A stretch of DNA of 6,692 bases, taken from the NCBI GenBank assembly GCA_946059285.1, contig CAMGMW010000067.1, forward strand, positions 1 through 6,692. Direction: 5' to 3'. Positions within the stretch are counted from its first letter, which is position 1. Each line of letters starts with the position of its first letter. Position numbers and translations under genes: made by a program. This stretch comes from an uncultured Clostridia bacterium (lineage in GTDB: Bacteria > Bacillota_A > Clostridia > Oscillospirales > Oscillospiraceae). The notes under the pieces are model-generated. The model worked only from the letters and a program-made list of their open reading frames with translations, did no database searches and was not told the DNA's origin. Below, one piece after another: positions 1 through 5,507 of this stretch.

Positions 1-38
1 ATGTAAATAGTATTCAGATTCCATTTTGATTTTGGCAT
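1..38 (-). CDS. 5' end of a minus-strand gene cut by the window edge
   Basis: An ATG at 38-36 opens a frame to the left edge that reads MPKSKWNLNTIY. An AGAGG ribosome binding site lies 8 bases upstream of it, which is normal spacing. The Trp-Asn-Leu-Asn pattern close to the N-terminus is reminiscent of M3-family oligoendopeptidase F proteins, but twelve residues are far too few to assign a family. A second ATG a few bases upstream (minus strand, about 45-43) is also open to the edge in another frame, beginning MYYAKIKMES, so even the frame is not certain. What is seen is a plausible start with a ribosome binding site; the product is unknown. Confidence 0.35.
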   Translation of the reverse strand, partial: MPKSKWNLNTIY

Positions 39-224
39 AATACATACCTCTGACTATTCTTTCTTTCACTGAACAGATAACCTAACAAACATTATGTGGT
101 TGTGCTCTCATTGTTGAGTACCAGTATCGTGTTTTCTGTGAGAAATCTATTTTCCAAGTGCCTCCAATTCAAACGGCACAACGACGGATTTCAGCAGTCT
201 CGCCGCTGGCAAGCACTGAATATA
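39..224. other. intergenic stretch with one doubtful 21-codon ORF
   Basis: No recognisable gene lies between the left-edge gene and the frame-disrupted ORF at 225. The only item worth recording is a minus-strand 21-codon frame at 92-157 that starts with TTG four bases after a GGAGG and ends at TAA. It reads LENRFLTENTILVLNN and then ESTTT. I do not recognise it, and short frames of this size occur by chance. The stretch could be further decayed material from the mobile element whose remnants lie at 225-880. Confidence 0.3.
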
Positions 225-609
225 TCAAATTGCCGTCCTTACGGACTTTACCGTCTCCCACTCCGCCAACCGGACGATCTCCGCTACGCCGTTTTCAGAG
301 TCAAACCAAAGCTCGCCCCATTCGCCGTCGTTGTCCGCCTGATACAGGTAGGCAGCGGCGGCTATTATTTTGCCCTTTTCCCGGCGTTCGGTCTGTTTCA
401 GGGTCACGATGTGGATCATACCGGATTCCATGAGCAGCTTATCCGCGGCTCGGCGATAGGCGCGTTCTGCGCGGTGCGGTACAGGGGTGCAATGCTCCGG
501 TTGCGCTGGGAACTGTTTTTCCCTCATAGCTGACACTATCCTGCCAGTAGTCCAGCGTCAGCAGGTTGTGTTCGGGCATTGCGCCTGCCAGATAGCTCCC
601 TCCTGTCAT
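225..609 (-). pseudogene. frame-disrupted hypothetical gene, probable mobile-element remnant
   Basis: Two overlapping minus-strand frames appear to be the two halves of one broken gene. The 5' half starts at ATG 609 or ATG 579. It reads on as EHNLLTLDYWQDSVSYEG, then KTVPSATGALHP, and stops at TAA 441-439 after a tail of Pro, Arg and Ser that does not look like protein. The 3' half is another frame, open from GTG 536 to TGA 227-225. Its sensible part begins at about 475 with YRRAADKLLMESGM and continues through IAAAAYLYQADNDGEWGEL to VRLAEWETVKSVRTAI. An indel between about 500 and 470 would join the two. Supporting a once-expressed gene are an extended -10 promoter at 624-629 and a GGAGGGAG motif at about 597-604. 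I do not recognise the product family. The neighbouring recombinase remnant makes a mobile-element cargo or regulatory gene plausible, but that is inference. Confidence 0.45.
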
Positions 610-668
610 GTTTTCTTATTTTAATTATACCATAGAGATGTGAACAAGGAAAGAGTCTGTCATGTTTT
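603..668. repeat. 12-bp direct repeat CTGTCATGTTTT, two copies 54 bp apart
   Basis: The 12-mer CTGTCATGTTTT occurs at 603-614 and again at 657-668. The first copy overlaps the start of the broken minus-strand ORF, and the second lies near the beginning of the stretch that carries the recombinase remnant. It may mark a rearrangement junction or a short duplication. Nothing else in the repeat identifies it as an attachment site. Confidence 0.4.
624..652 (-). promoter_or_regulatory. extended -10 promoter for the broken ORF at 225-609
   Basis: On the minus strand a perfect TATAAT lies at 629-624, preceded by TGG, which gives the TGnTATAAT extended -10 form. A weak -35 (TTTCCT, 652-647) sits 17 bases upstream. 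Transcription would begin near 617, just before the ATG at 609. Confidence 0.5.
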
Positions 669-790
669 TTAAACAGTCTAGTTTACTAGTAGTTATGACT
701 TTGCGGAAAGAAACAAAAAGCCGGAGCGCGAGGACGGATGGGGCGCGGTTCGTTATCCCATCTTCGAGCGAGGACGCAAAGGGTGCGCCG
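669..790. other. non-coding or decayed stretch ahead of the recombinase remnant
   Basis: This GC-rich segment is open in more than one frame on both strands, but no frame looks like a conserved protein and no ribosome binding site supports a start. The plus-strand frame that ends as the recombinase tail runs through here as basic, Ser-rich sequence (for example KETKSRSARTDGARFV). It could be scrambled upstream recombinase DNA or unrelated flanking DNA. Confidence 0.3.
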
Positions 791-880
791 GACAAGTCCA
801 GCGGCAAGCGCAGGCAGAAGGTGGAGATATTCTTCAACTTCGTGGACGAGGTGGAATTCTCATACTGGCAGAACCCATGA
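791..880 (+). pseudogene. C-terminal remnant of a serine recombinase
   Basis: The last 29 codons before TGA 878-880 include KRRQKVEIFFNFVDEVEF. A basic stretch followed by (Q)K(V/I)-(E/D)-I-x-(F/Y)-N-(F/Y)-(V/I) is the usual last strand-like segment of large serine recombinases of clostridial mobile elements. The catalytic resolvase domain, the zinc ribbon and the coiled coil are all missing: sequence upstream of about 791 does not match these, so only the tail survives. This is the best hint that a mobile element once occupied the left end of the window. The match is from memory of the family pattern over a short stretch, so another protein with a similar tail cannot be excluded. Confidence 0.45.
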
Positions 881-905
881 TTGCAGAATCTACCCTTGGA
901 CGCAG

Positions 906-937
906 AAAAACGGCGTGACCTCTACGGTCACACCGTT
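906..937 (-). terminator. Rho-independent terminator closing the uppP transcript
   Basis: On the minus strand AACGGTGTGACC (937-926) and GGTCACGCCGTT (920-909) form a 12-bp stem with one G-U pair and a GTAGA loop, ending in five T (910-906). The matching plus-strand RNA would have a C-A mismatch at the wobble position and no T run, so the signal belongs to the minus strand. It lies 83 bases past the uppP stop codon. Confidence 0.85.
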
Positions 938-978
938 CTCTGCCCTAACCGCAAGGCAAATAGTTCCTTACGACTGTT

Positions 979-1002
979 AAGCCTTAGCTTTCAAGGCTTT
1001 TT
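979..1002 (+). terminator. short plus-strand terminator after the recombinase remnant
   Basis: AAGCCTT (979-985) and AAGGCTT (993-999) form a 7-bp stem with a 7-base loop, followed by a run of five T at 998-1002. It would stop plus-strand transcripts coming through the recombinase remnant. On the minus strand the same hairpin lies 20 bases past the uppP stop but is not followed by T, so it would at most add stability to the uppP mRNA 3' end. Confidence 0.5.
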
Positions 1003-1019
1003 GCGTTGTTCAGTACGCA

Positions 1020-1859
1020 TTATTTGATAACATAAAAGTAAAGCAATACCAACATGCCCAAGCCGATACGGTACCAGCCGAAGGCGGAAAAGTCGTGTTT
1101 CTTGATATACCCCACTAAAAACTTTATCGCAACCACGGAGACGGCGAATGCAACTGCCATACCCACCAGCAATACCGCCAGTTCTGTCCCTGTAAAGGCA
1201 AAACCAAACTTCACCAGCTTGAACAAAGACGCGCCGAACATCACAGGAATGGCCAGAAAGAAAGTGTACTCCGCCGCCAGTCCTCTCGATGCACCGATTA
1301 GAATGCCACCGAGAATGGTCGCTCCGGAACGGGAAGTCCCCGGAACCAGCGCCAGCACCTGAAACACTCCGATCAGCAGGGCGTCGGTCCAACGAAGCTC
1401 TGAAAGTTCCCGGATACGAGGCGTGCGCCGCTTATTGTACCGCTCAACGATCAAAAAGCCAATCCCATAAAGGATTAACATGAGGGCAACCACGGTGGGA
1501 TTGTACAGATGTTCGTCAAACCAATCGTCAAAGGGTACACCCACCAAAATAGCAGGGAGGCAGGATACCGCTATCTTCAGCCACATGACAAATTTATCAG
1601 TATCGCATAAACGTCGAAAACCTGTCTCCTGTCTTTTCCAGTGAAAGGGCCAAAGCTTTTTAAAGTACAGCACCACCACTGCCAAAATCGCACCGAGCTG
1701 AATCACAACGGTAAACATCTCTTTGAACGCTTCTGACTGCTGCATTGGAAGCAGAGCATCCGTCAAAATCAGATGCCCGGTGCTGCTGATGGGCAGCCAC
1801 TCCGTGATGCCCTCCACAATGCCGAGGATTACAACCTTTAGCCATTCTATGATATTCAA
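1020..1859 (-). CDS. uppP: undecaprenyl-diphosphatase UppP (BacA family)
   Basis: An integral membrane enzyme that removes a phosphate from undecaprenyl pyrophosphate, so that the C55 lipid carrier can be reused for peptidoglycan and other wall polymers; extra copies give bacitracin tolerance. The 279 residues match the family length. The first signature, GIVEGITEWLPISSTGHL at 13-30, contains the two glutamates (E16, E20), S26 and H29. The second, PGTSRSG at 173-179, carries the catalytic arginine R177. About eight hydrophobic segments fill the rest. The start is TTG at 1859: a GGGAG ribosome binding site lies 8 bases upstream, the frame closes at a TAA further upstream with no ATG or GTG between, and the nearby ATG (minus strand, about 1865) is followed at once by a stop. 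It follows the feo genes after 112 bases, so it probably has its own promoter, though readthrough is possible. It ends at a strong terminator. The family assignment is secure. Confidence 0.96.
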   Translation of the reverse strand: MNIIEWLKVVILGIVEGITEWLPISSTGHLILTDALLPMQQSEAFKEMFTVVIQLGAILAVVVLYFKKLWPFHWKRQETGFRRLCDTDKFVMWLKIAVSCLPAILVGVPFDDWFDEHLYNPTVVALMLILYGIGFLIVERYNKRRTPRIRELSELRWTDALLIGVFQVLALVPGTSRSGATILGGILIGASRGLAAEYTFFLAIPVMFGASLFKLVKFGFAFTGTELAVLLVGMAVAFAVSVVAIKFLVGYIKKHDFSAFGWYRIGLGMLVLLYFYVIK

Positions 1860-1901
1860 ATCATCAACTCCCTTTGACGGTGATGCTATAGCTTATGCGC
1901 C

Positions 1902-1938
1902 GCTTGTTGCGCAATAGCACACCAACAAACCGATTTTA
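1902..1938 (-). promoter_or_regulatory. possible uppP promoter (extended -10) and leader hairpin
   Basis: A minus-strand TGGTAAAAT gives an extended -10 (TAAAAT at 1938-1933) without a good -35. Transcription would start near 1926, leaving a leader of about 65 bases. That leader can form an 8-bp stem (GTTTGTTG with CAACAAGC, one G-U pair, 13-base loop). No T run follows it, so it is not a terminator of the feo operon. The call rests on the -10 alone. Confidence 0.3.
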
Positions 1939-1971
1939 CCACATCATTACGTCGCTTGCATGACAATCCTG

Positions 1972-2115
1972 TCACTTTTTGCTGTCCGCACACTGTTTTG
2001 CGCATTCCGCGCAGCAACCGCAGCATCCGCTTTTTTTGCGACGGCACAGGAAAATCACTGAGCCGATCAACCAAGCGCCTGTCAGCGCCACAAGTAAAAT
2101 ATCGAGCCAATTCAT
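1972..2115 (-). CDS. FeoB-associated Cys-rich membrane protein, 47 aa
   Basis: A small protein of the FeoB-associated family found directly after feoB in many Firmicutes. Its exact role is not established; an accessory part in Fe(II) uptake is usually assumed. It starts MNWLDILLVALTGAWLIG, so one membrane helix spans about residues 4-23. A basic RRKK turn (25-28) follows, and then a cytoplasmic tail rich in cysteine: GCCGCCAECAKQC (30-42). Together with C24 this makes seven cysteines in 47 residues, a spacing that suits metal or Fe-S binding. The ATG at 2115 comes nine bases after the feoB stop. Its ribosome binding site, GAGGA, overlaps that stop codon, so it is translationally tied to feoB. 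A length of 40-60 residues is normal for the family. A gene this small is easily missed by automatic callers. Confidence 0.85.
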   Translation of the reverse strand: MNWLDILLVALTGAWLIGSVIFLCRRKKSGCCGCCAECAKQCADSKK

Positions 2116-2124
2116 TGCTTTTCC

Positions 2125-4125
2125 TCACGCAAACAGGCAGATGACCTGATACAGGAGGGCTGCCACAATCCATGCTACGACGCATTGGAATACCGCCACC
2201 AGCGCGCCACGCCATTTTCCGCCCAGCTCCCGTCCGATGGCCGCGATTGCCGCCACACAGGGTGTGTACAAAAGTGTAAATGCAAGGAAGCACACCGCAG
2301 AGCCGGTGGAAAACAGCGCAGGCAATCCCGCGGCCAGATCTTCTGTTCCAAGCAGGATGCCCAGCGTGCTGACAACCGCCTCTTTCGCTGTAAAGCCGGT
2401 GACCAATGCCGTTGTCACCCGCCAATCATCAAACCCCAGCGGGCGGAACAACGGGGCAAGGAATTTTCCGACCGCCGCCAGCAGGCTGCGGGAGCTATCG
2501 GTGACAAAATTCAATCGTGCGTCAAACGATTGCAGGAACCAGATCACCAGCGTTGCCACAAAAATCACGGTAAACGCACGCTGCAAAAAGTCCTTTGCCT
2601 TGTCCCATAGCAGCATCGCAACGCTCTTCGCCGAGGGCATCCGGTAGTTCGGCAGCTCCATCACAAAAGGCACGGGATTGCCGCGAAACACCGTCTTGTT
2701 CAGCAGCAGGGAGATCAGCACGCCGATCACCATACCGCCAAAGTATAAAATCCCCATCGTCAGTGCTGCATACTGTGGGAAAAACGCCGCTGAAAAAACA
2801 GCATAAATTGGGATTTTGGCAGAGCAGCTCATAAAGGGTGTCAGTAAAATTGTCAGTCTGCGGTCGCGGGAGGAGGGCAGCGTTCGGGTCGCCATAACCG
2901 CGGGAACAGTGCAGCCAAAGCCGATGAGCATCGGCACGAAGCTCCGTCCCGACAGACCGATCTTTCGGAGCAGCTTATCCATTACAAAAGCTACCCGCGC
3001 CATATAACCCGTGTCCTCCAGAATGGACAGGAAAAAGAACATGACCACGATGATCGGCAGAAAACTGACCACGCTTCCAACGCCGGCAAAAATTCCGTCA
3101 ATCACCAGACTATGTACTACAGGATTGATCCCGTAAACGGTAAGTGCACTGTCTACCAAAGCGCCCAGCTTGTCGATCCCCATTGCCAGCAGATCCTGCA
3201 AAAAAGCGCCTACCACATCAAAGGTCAGCCAAAAAATGAGCAGCATAATACCGATAAAAATCGGCAGCGCAAAATACTTATGCGTTAGAACACGGTCAAA
3301 GCGCAGACTGCGCAGATGCTCCTGGCTCTCGCGGCACTTGACTACCGTCGCAGCGCACAGACGCTCAATATACGCATATCGCATGGACGCGATGGCCGCG
3401 TTTCTGTCCAAGCCGCCGTCATGCTCCATCTCCACAATACTGTGTTCCAGCAGCTCCAGCTCATTCTGGCTCAGATCCAGCCGCGATATGATATCCGTGT
3501 CACCTTCAATGCACTTGGTCGCCGCAAAACGGCGGGCGATCCCCGCTGCTCTGGCGTGATCTTCAATCTGGTGCGATACCGCATGGATGCAGCGATGCAC
3601 CGGTCCGTCATCACAGAAATCTACCCGCGGAGGGCGTCTGCGTGCCTTGGCTTCCCGCACAGCACATTCAATCAGCTCGTCAATACCTTCATTCTTGACC
3701 GCCGCAATGGGCACAATGGGGATTCCAAGTTCCTGACTCATGGCCTTGACATTGATGGTCCCACCATTGCCGCGCACTTCATCCATCATATTCAGGGCAA
3801 GCACCATCGGAACTTGCAGTTCCAGGAGCTGCAGTGTTAAATAGAGGTTGCGCTCAATGTTGGTCGCATCTACAATATTGATGATCGCGTCCGGCTTTTC
3901 CTGCAGCACGAAGTCTCGCGTGACGATCTCCTCTCCGGTATATGGACGCATGGAATAGATGCCGGGGAGATCCACCACCGTGCAGCCCTTTGCGCCGCGC
4001 ATCTGTCCAGTCTTGCTGTCCACCGTTACGCCCGGGAAGTTACCCACATGCTGATTCGAGCCGGTCAGTTGATTAAACAGTGTTGTTTTCCCACAGTTTT
4101 GGTTGCCAACCAATGCAAATACCAT
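2125..4125 (-). CDS. feoB: ferrous iron transporter FeoB
   Basis: The large inner-membrane Fe(II) permease with an N-terminal GTPase domain, 666 residues. The G domain shows G1 GNQNCGKT (7-14), the switch I segment NFPGVTVD (29-36), G3 DLPG (52-55), G4 NMMD (112-115) and a G5-like IAAVKNEG (140-147). A helical spacer (about 165-275) leads to the membrane part, whose two gate repeats carry the conserved cysteines: FGCTVPAV (C405), SCSAKIPIY (C434) and YTPC (C623). Hydrophobic segments begin at about 285. I take ATG 4125 as the start: GGAGG lies 10 bases upstream, and the frame opens MVFALVGNQNCGKT. It shares one base with the feoA stop (TGATG), so the two are translationally coupled; an in-frame TTG one codon earlier is a less likely start. 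The 47-residue Cys-rich gene follows 9 bases after the stop. All key residues are present, so the transporter should work. Confidence 0.98.
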   Translation of the reverse strand: MVFALVGNQNCGKTTLFNQLTGSNQHVGNFPGVTVDSKTGQMRGAKGCTVVDLPGIYSMRPYTGEEIVTRDFVLQEKPDAIINIVDATNIERNLYLTLQLLELQVPMVLALNMMDEVRGNGGTINVKAMSQELGIPIVPIAAVKNEGIDELIECAVREAKARRRPPRVDFCDDGPVHRCIHAVSHQIEDHARAAGIARRFAATKCIEGDTDIISRLDLSQNELELLEHSIVEMEHDGGLDRNAAIASMRYAYIERLCAATVVKCRESQEHLRSLRFDRVLTHKYFALPIFIGIMLLIFWLTFDVVGAFLQDLLAMGIDKLGALVDSALTVYGINPVVHSLVIDGIFAGVGSVVSFLPIIVVMFFFLSILEDTGYMARVAFVMDKLLRKIGLSGRSFVPMLIGFGCTVPAVMATRTLPSSRDRRLTILLTPFMSCSAKIPIYAVFSAAFFPQYAALTMGILYFGGMVIGVLISLLLNKTVFRGNPVPFVMELPNYRMPSAKSVAMLLWDKAKDFLQRAFTVIFVATLVIWFLQSFDARLNFVTDSSRSLLAAVGKFLAPLFRPLGFDDWRVTTALVTGFTAKEAVVSTLGILLGTEDLAAGLPALFSTGSAVCFLAFTLLYTPCVAAIAAIGRELGGKWRGALVAVFQCVVAWIVAALLYQVICLFA

Positions 4126-4358
4126 CAACCGCTCACCTCCGGCAACACTTCAATTCTTGCAGCATCTTCCAAACGCAGCGTCAGCTCATAGCCCCGCAGC
4201 CGGATCTCCATCGGGTCGCCCATCGGTGCAATTTTCTGTACCGTAACCTTTGTATTTGGAATCAGACCCATGTCCAGCAGACGGCAGCGCAGAATGCCCT
4301 CTCCGCCGACGGCGGTAATGATGCCGCTCTTCCCTACCGGCAATTCTTTCAGTGTCAT
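4125..4358 (-). CDS. feoA: ferrous iron transport protein FeoA
   Basis: A small cytoplasmic SH3-like protein that acts with FeoB in Fe(II) uptake, probably by contacting the FeoB GTPase domain. The 77 residues are of usual length. The typical FeoA core is visible: LKELPVGKSGII near the N-terminus, then LRCRLLDMGLIPNTKV (23-38), and GDPMEIRLRGYELTLR (47-62), where the family has its G-(D/G)-P-x-x-(I/V)-x-(V/L)-R-G-Y/F signature. The frame is open upstream, but ATG 4358 is the right start because GAGGTGAG lies just before it and similarity to the family begins there; a longer start would put the promoter inside the gene. It is the first gene of the feoA-feoB-Cys-rich operon and sits about 30 bases after the predicted transcription start. 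Confidence 0.96.
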   Translation of the reverse strand: MTLKELPVGKSGIITAVGGEGILRCRLLDMGLIPNTKVTVQKIAPMGDPMEIRLRGYELTLRLEDAARIEVLPEVSG

Positions 4359-4365
4359 CTTCTCA

Positions 4366-4386
4366 CCTCGGTTAGTCTCGGTTAAC
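4366..4386 (-). promoter_or_regulatory. direct repeat in the feoA leader, candidate metal-repressor operator
   Basis: Just downstream of the predicted start of transcription the minus strand reads TTAACCGAG-A-CTAACCGAG. TAACCGAG is repeated with a 10-bp period, one turn of the helix, and the second copy runs into the feoA ribosome binding site. The block also matches about 13 of 19 positions of the DtxR/IdeR consensus (TTAGGTTAGGCTAACCTAA), best in the right half CTAACC. Binding there would block transcription. No repressor gene is in the window, so this is inference. Confidence 0.35.
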
Positions 4387-4395
4387 TTCAGTGAT

Positions 4396-4424
4396 AGAAT
4401 AGCACGCAGGTAAACATATGTCAA
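4396..4424 (-). promoter_or_regulatory. sigma-70-type promoter of the feo operon
   Basis: On the minus strand TTGACA (4424-4419), a 17-base spacer and TATTCT (4401-4396) make a near-consensus promoter. Transcription would start near 4389, about 30 bases ahead of the feoA ATG. Such a strong promoter on an iron-uptake operon would be expected to need a repressor. Confidence 0.8.
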
Positions 4425-4581
4425 GCGCAGAATCTGCAATCCGCAAAAAACCTCGAATCAGACCGAAACACCAATCTCTGTGGGTCAGCTTTCAAGCATT
4501 CCCCAATGCAGCCGCCAATGGTTTGTCCGCAGATAGCATGGCAGACGTGCAAAGAACTGACGGAAAACTAATTCTTAGGGG
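4425..4581. other. intergenic stretch without a recognisable gene
   Basis: Between the feoA promoter and the hairpin at 4582 there is no frame that looks like a protein with a supported start. A few short inverted repeats occur (GCATT-CCCC-AATGC at 4496-4509; a 6-bp stem GTCTGC/GCGGAC on the minus strand at about 4525-4546), but none is followed by a T run. The region is unusually long for a leaderless feo promoter and may belong to the plus-strand transcript proposed for 4582-4722. Confidence 0.3.
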
Positions 4582-4651
4582 GGAGGAGGCGCCACGCATG
4601 GTGCTTTCTCCAATAAAATATATTTCAATTCTTTTTAAGCGTACCGTATGA
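4582..4651 (+). other. plus-strand RNA hairpin over a 17-codon ORF
   Basis: GGAGGAGGCGCCA (4582-4594) and TGGTGCTTTCTCC (4599-4611) pair over 13 bp with a CGCA loop. Three of the pairs are G-U, so the full stem forms only in plus-strand RNA. The left arm contains a strong Shine-Dalgarno (GGAGGAGG), and the ATG at 4598-4600 starts at the end of the loop. The short frame it opens, MVLSPIKYISILFKRTV, ends at TGA 4649-4651. The hairpin would hide both the ribosome binding site and the start codon. The plus-strand terminator at 4682-4722 lies downstream. No convincing plus-strand promoter was found, so this may be a small RNA, a regulated micro-ORF, or chance pairing of a purine-rich tract. Confidence 0.3.
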
Positions 4652-4681
4652 AAACCGCGGGTGCGTTCACTCAGTGCGCAT

Positions 4682-4722
4682 AAAACAGCACCTGTATGGT
4701 CTTTCCATACAGGTGCTGTTTT
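4682..4722 (-). terminator. 18-bp perfect hairpin terminator, able to act both ways
   Basis: AAAACAGCACCTGTATGG (4682-4699) is the exact inverse of 4705-4722, with a 5-base loop. With A runs on one side and T runs on the other, it can end transcripts in either direction. Its main client is the acetyltransferase gene on the minus strand, which stops 83 bases upstream; on the plus strand it would end any transcript covering 4582-4651. It also insulates the feo promoter from readthrough. Confidence 0.9.
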
Positions 4723-4805
4723 CTCAGCATAGGTTTGCCGGCAGAATGTAGTTTTAAAATGTACGCTCCTGGCTTCGCGTCTCTGACAAGCTAAAACTTT
4801 CCCAT

Positions 4806-5306
4806 CTATAGCATGAGAATGGCAATGACTTCCTCTCCGTCCATTTTGCCGGTTTCTTTAAAACCATATCGGGAATAAAGTGCCTTTGCAGCCGTATTTT
4901 CCGGCTCATATGAAAGCCAACAGAATCTGGCTTTACCGCATGGAAATGTCCGTATATAATCAAGGGTTTTTTCCATTGCAGCCTTTCCAAGTCCTTTCCC
5001 CTGATACCTTTCATCAATCATGAATCGCCAGATGCAATAGCTGTCTTTTACAAACTGGGGCTCTTCATCGTCGCCAATGGAGCCGTAACCGATCATGACA
5101 AATCCCACAGGGACATCGTTCTCATATAAACCAAAAGGCAGCGCAACATATCCGGACGCTTGCACCGCATAGGCTTCAATTATGCTGTATCCGTTTGGTG
5201 CAACGAAATCAGTCTGGTGATCGGCAACTTTCAGTTTTGTAATGTCCCATACGTTTTTAATATTTATGGCTTTGAGTTCAGGGGTTTTTCCCTTCTTAGA
5301 TTTCAT
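4806..5306 (-). CDS. GNAT-family N-acetyltransferase, polyamine-acetyltransferase-like
   Basis: A cytoplasmic acetyl-CoA-dependent N-acetyltransferase. Read from ATG 5306 it has 166 residues, a usual length for the family. The acetyl-CoA pyrophosphate loop is QGKGLG (102-107, motif A), preceded by the strand WRFMIDERY (93-101). Motif B is WLSYEPENTAAKALYSRYGF (130-149), with a tyrosine in the position of the general acid. The N-terminal VADHQTDFVAPNGYSIIEAY (27-46) and the FPCGKA segment (121-126) resemble the BltD/PaiA-like polyamine acetyltransferases of Firmicutes, so spermidine or a related amine is the likeliest substrate, though this cannot be proved from sequence. The frame is open for 40 more codons upstream (to 5426), but that part has no family similarity, and an extended -10 lies inside it, so ATG 5306 is preferred; its ribosome binding site (GAGATGG) is weak. 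The gene stands alone, with a terminator after it. Confidence 0.88.
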   Translation of the reverse strand: MKSKKGKTPELKAINIKNVWDITKLKVADHQTDFVAPNGYSIIEAYAVQASGYVALPFGLYENDVPVGFVMIGYGSIGDDEEPQFVKDSYCIWRFMIDERYQGKGLGKAAMEKTLDYIRTFPCGKARFCWLSYEPENTAAKALYSRYGFKETGKMDGEEVIAILML

Positions 5307-5329
5307 CCCATCTCGCACTTCGCGGATGA

Positions 5330-5338
5330 AGCATAGCA
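5330..5338 (-). promoter_or_regulatory. possible extended -10 promoter for the acetyltransferase
   Basis: The minus strand has TGCTATGCT, an extended -10 with TATGCT at 5335-5330 and no good -35. Transcription from about 5323 would give a leader of only some 17 bases to ATG 5306. The 5307-5507 gap holds no other gene, and no clear terminator follows the EamA stop at 5508, so readthrough from the transporter is also possible. Confidence 0.35.
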
Positions 5339-5507
5339 CAAAGAGGTAAGTAAGTCTGCCGATGTCCGGCACTTTTCGGTATGATTCCTTTTGAATCCGT
5401 ATACACCGTAAGCCTGCCCAAGTCATGCATCGTATAAAATGAAGGCACTTGCTTTACGGATGTATTTCGCATCCCATTCGGTTTTCGCCGTTTAGGTCTT
5501 GTGTTTT

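Noticed and set aside
96..533. A 145-codon plus-strand open frame over the broken ORF region
   Set aside because: It lies opposite the minus-strand frames that look like real protein. Its own translation is rich in Arg, Phe and Pro without any recognisable pattern, and no ribosome binding site precedes it.
625..837. A 70-codon minus-strand open frame opposite the recombinase tail
   Set aside because: It is the antisense shadow of the plus-strand recombinase remnant and the GC-rich stretch. No ribosome binding site or family pattern supports it.
1886..2425. A 179-codon minus-strand frame overlapping the 3' end of feoB and the Cys-rich gene
   Set aside because: It covers sequence that codes clearly for FeoB and for the 47-residue protein in other frames, and its translation has no protein-like features.
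3316..3840. A 174-codon plus-strand open frame within feoB
   Set aside because: It is antisense to the well-conserved FeoB GTPase and spacer region. The open frame follows from FeoB codon use.
4418..4651. A 77-codon plus-strand frame that contains the 17-codon ORF
   Set aside because: Its ATG sits inside the feo promoter, the ribosome site is weak, and the translation has no recognisable pattern. The internal ATG 4598 has a much better ribosome site and is reported instead.
4652..4675. T-box-like ACCGCGGGTGCG motif on the plus strand before the terminator
   Set aside because: The conserved T-box core (TGGnACCGCG) is not complete, no stem I landmarks are visible upstream, and no plus-strand gene follows that such a leader could control.
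5307..5426. A 40-codon N-terminal extension of the acetyltransferase
   Set aside because: It has no family similarity, would include a probable promoter, and lacks a better ribosome binding site than the shorter start.
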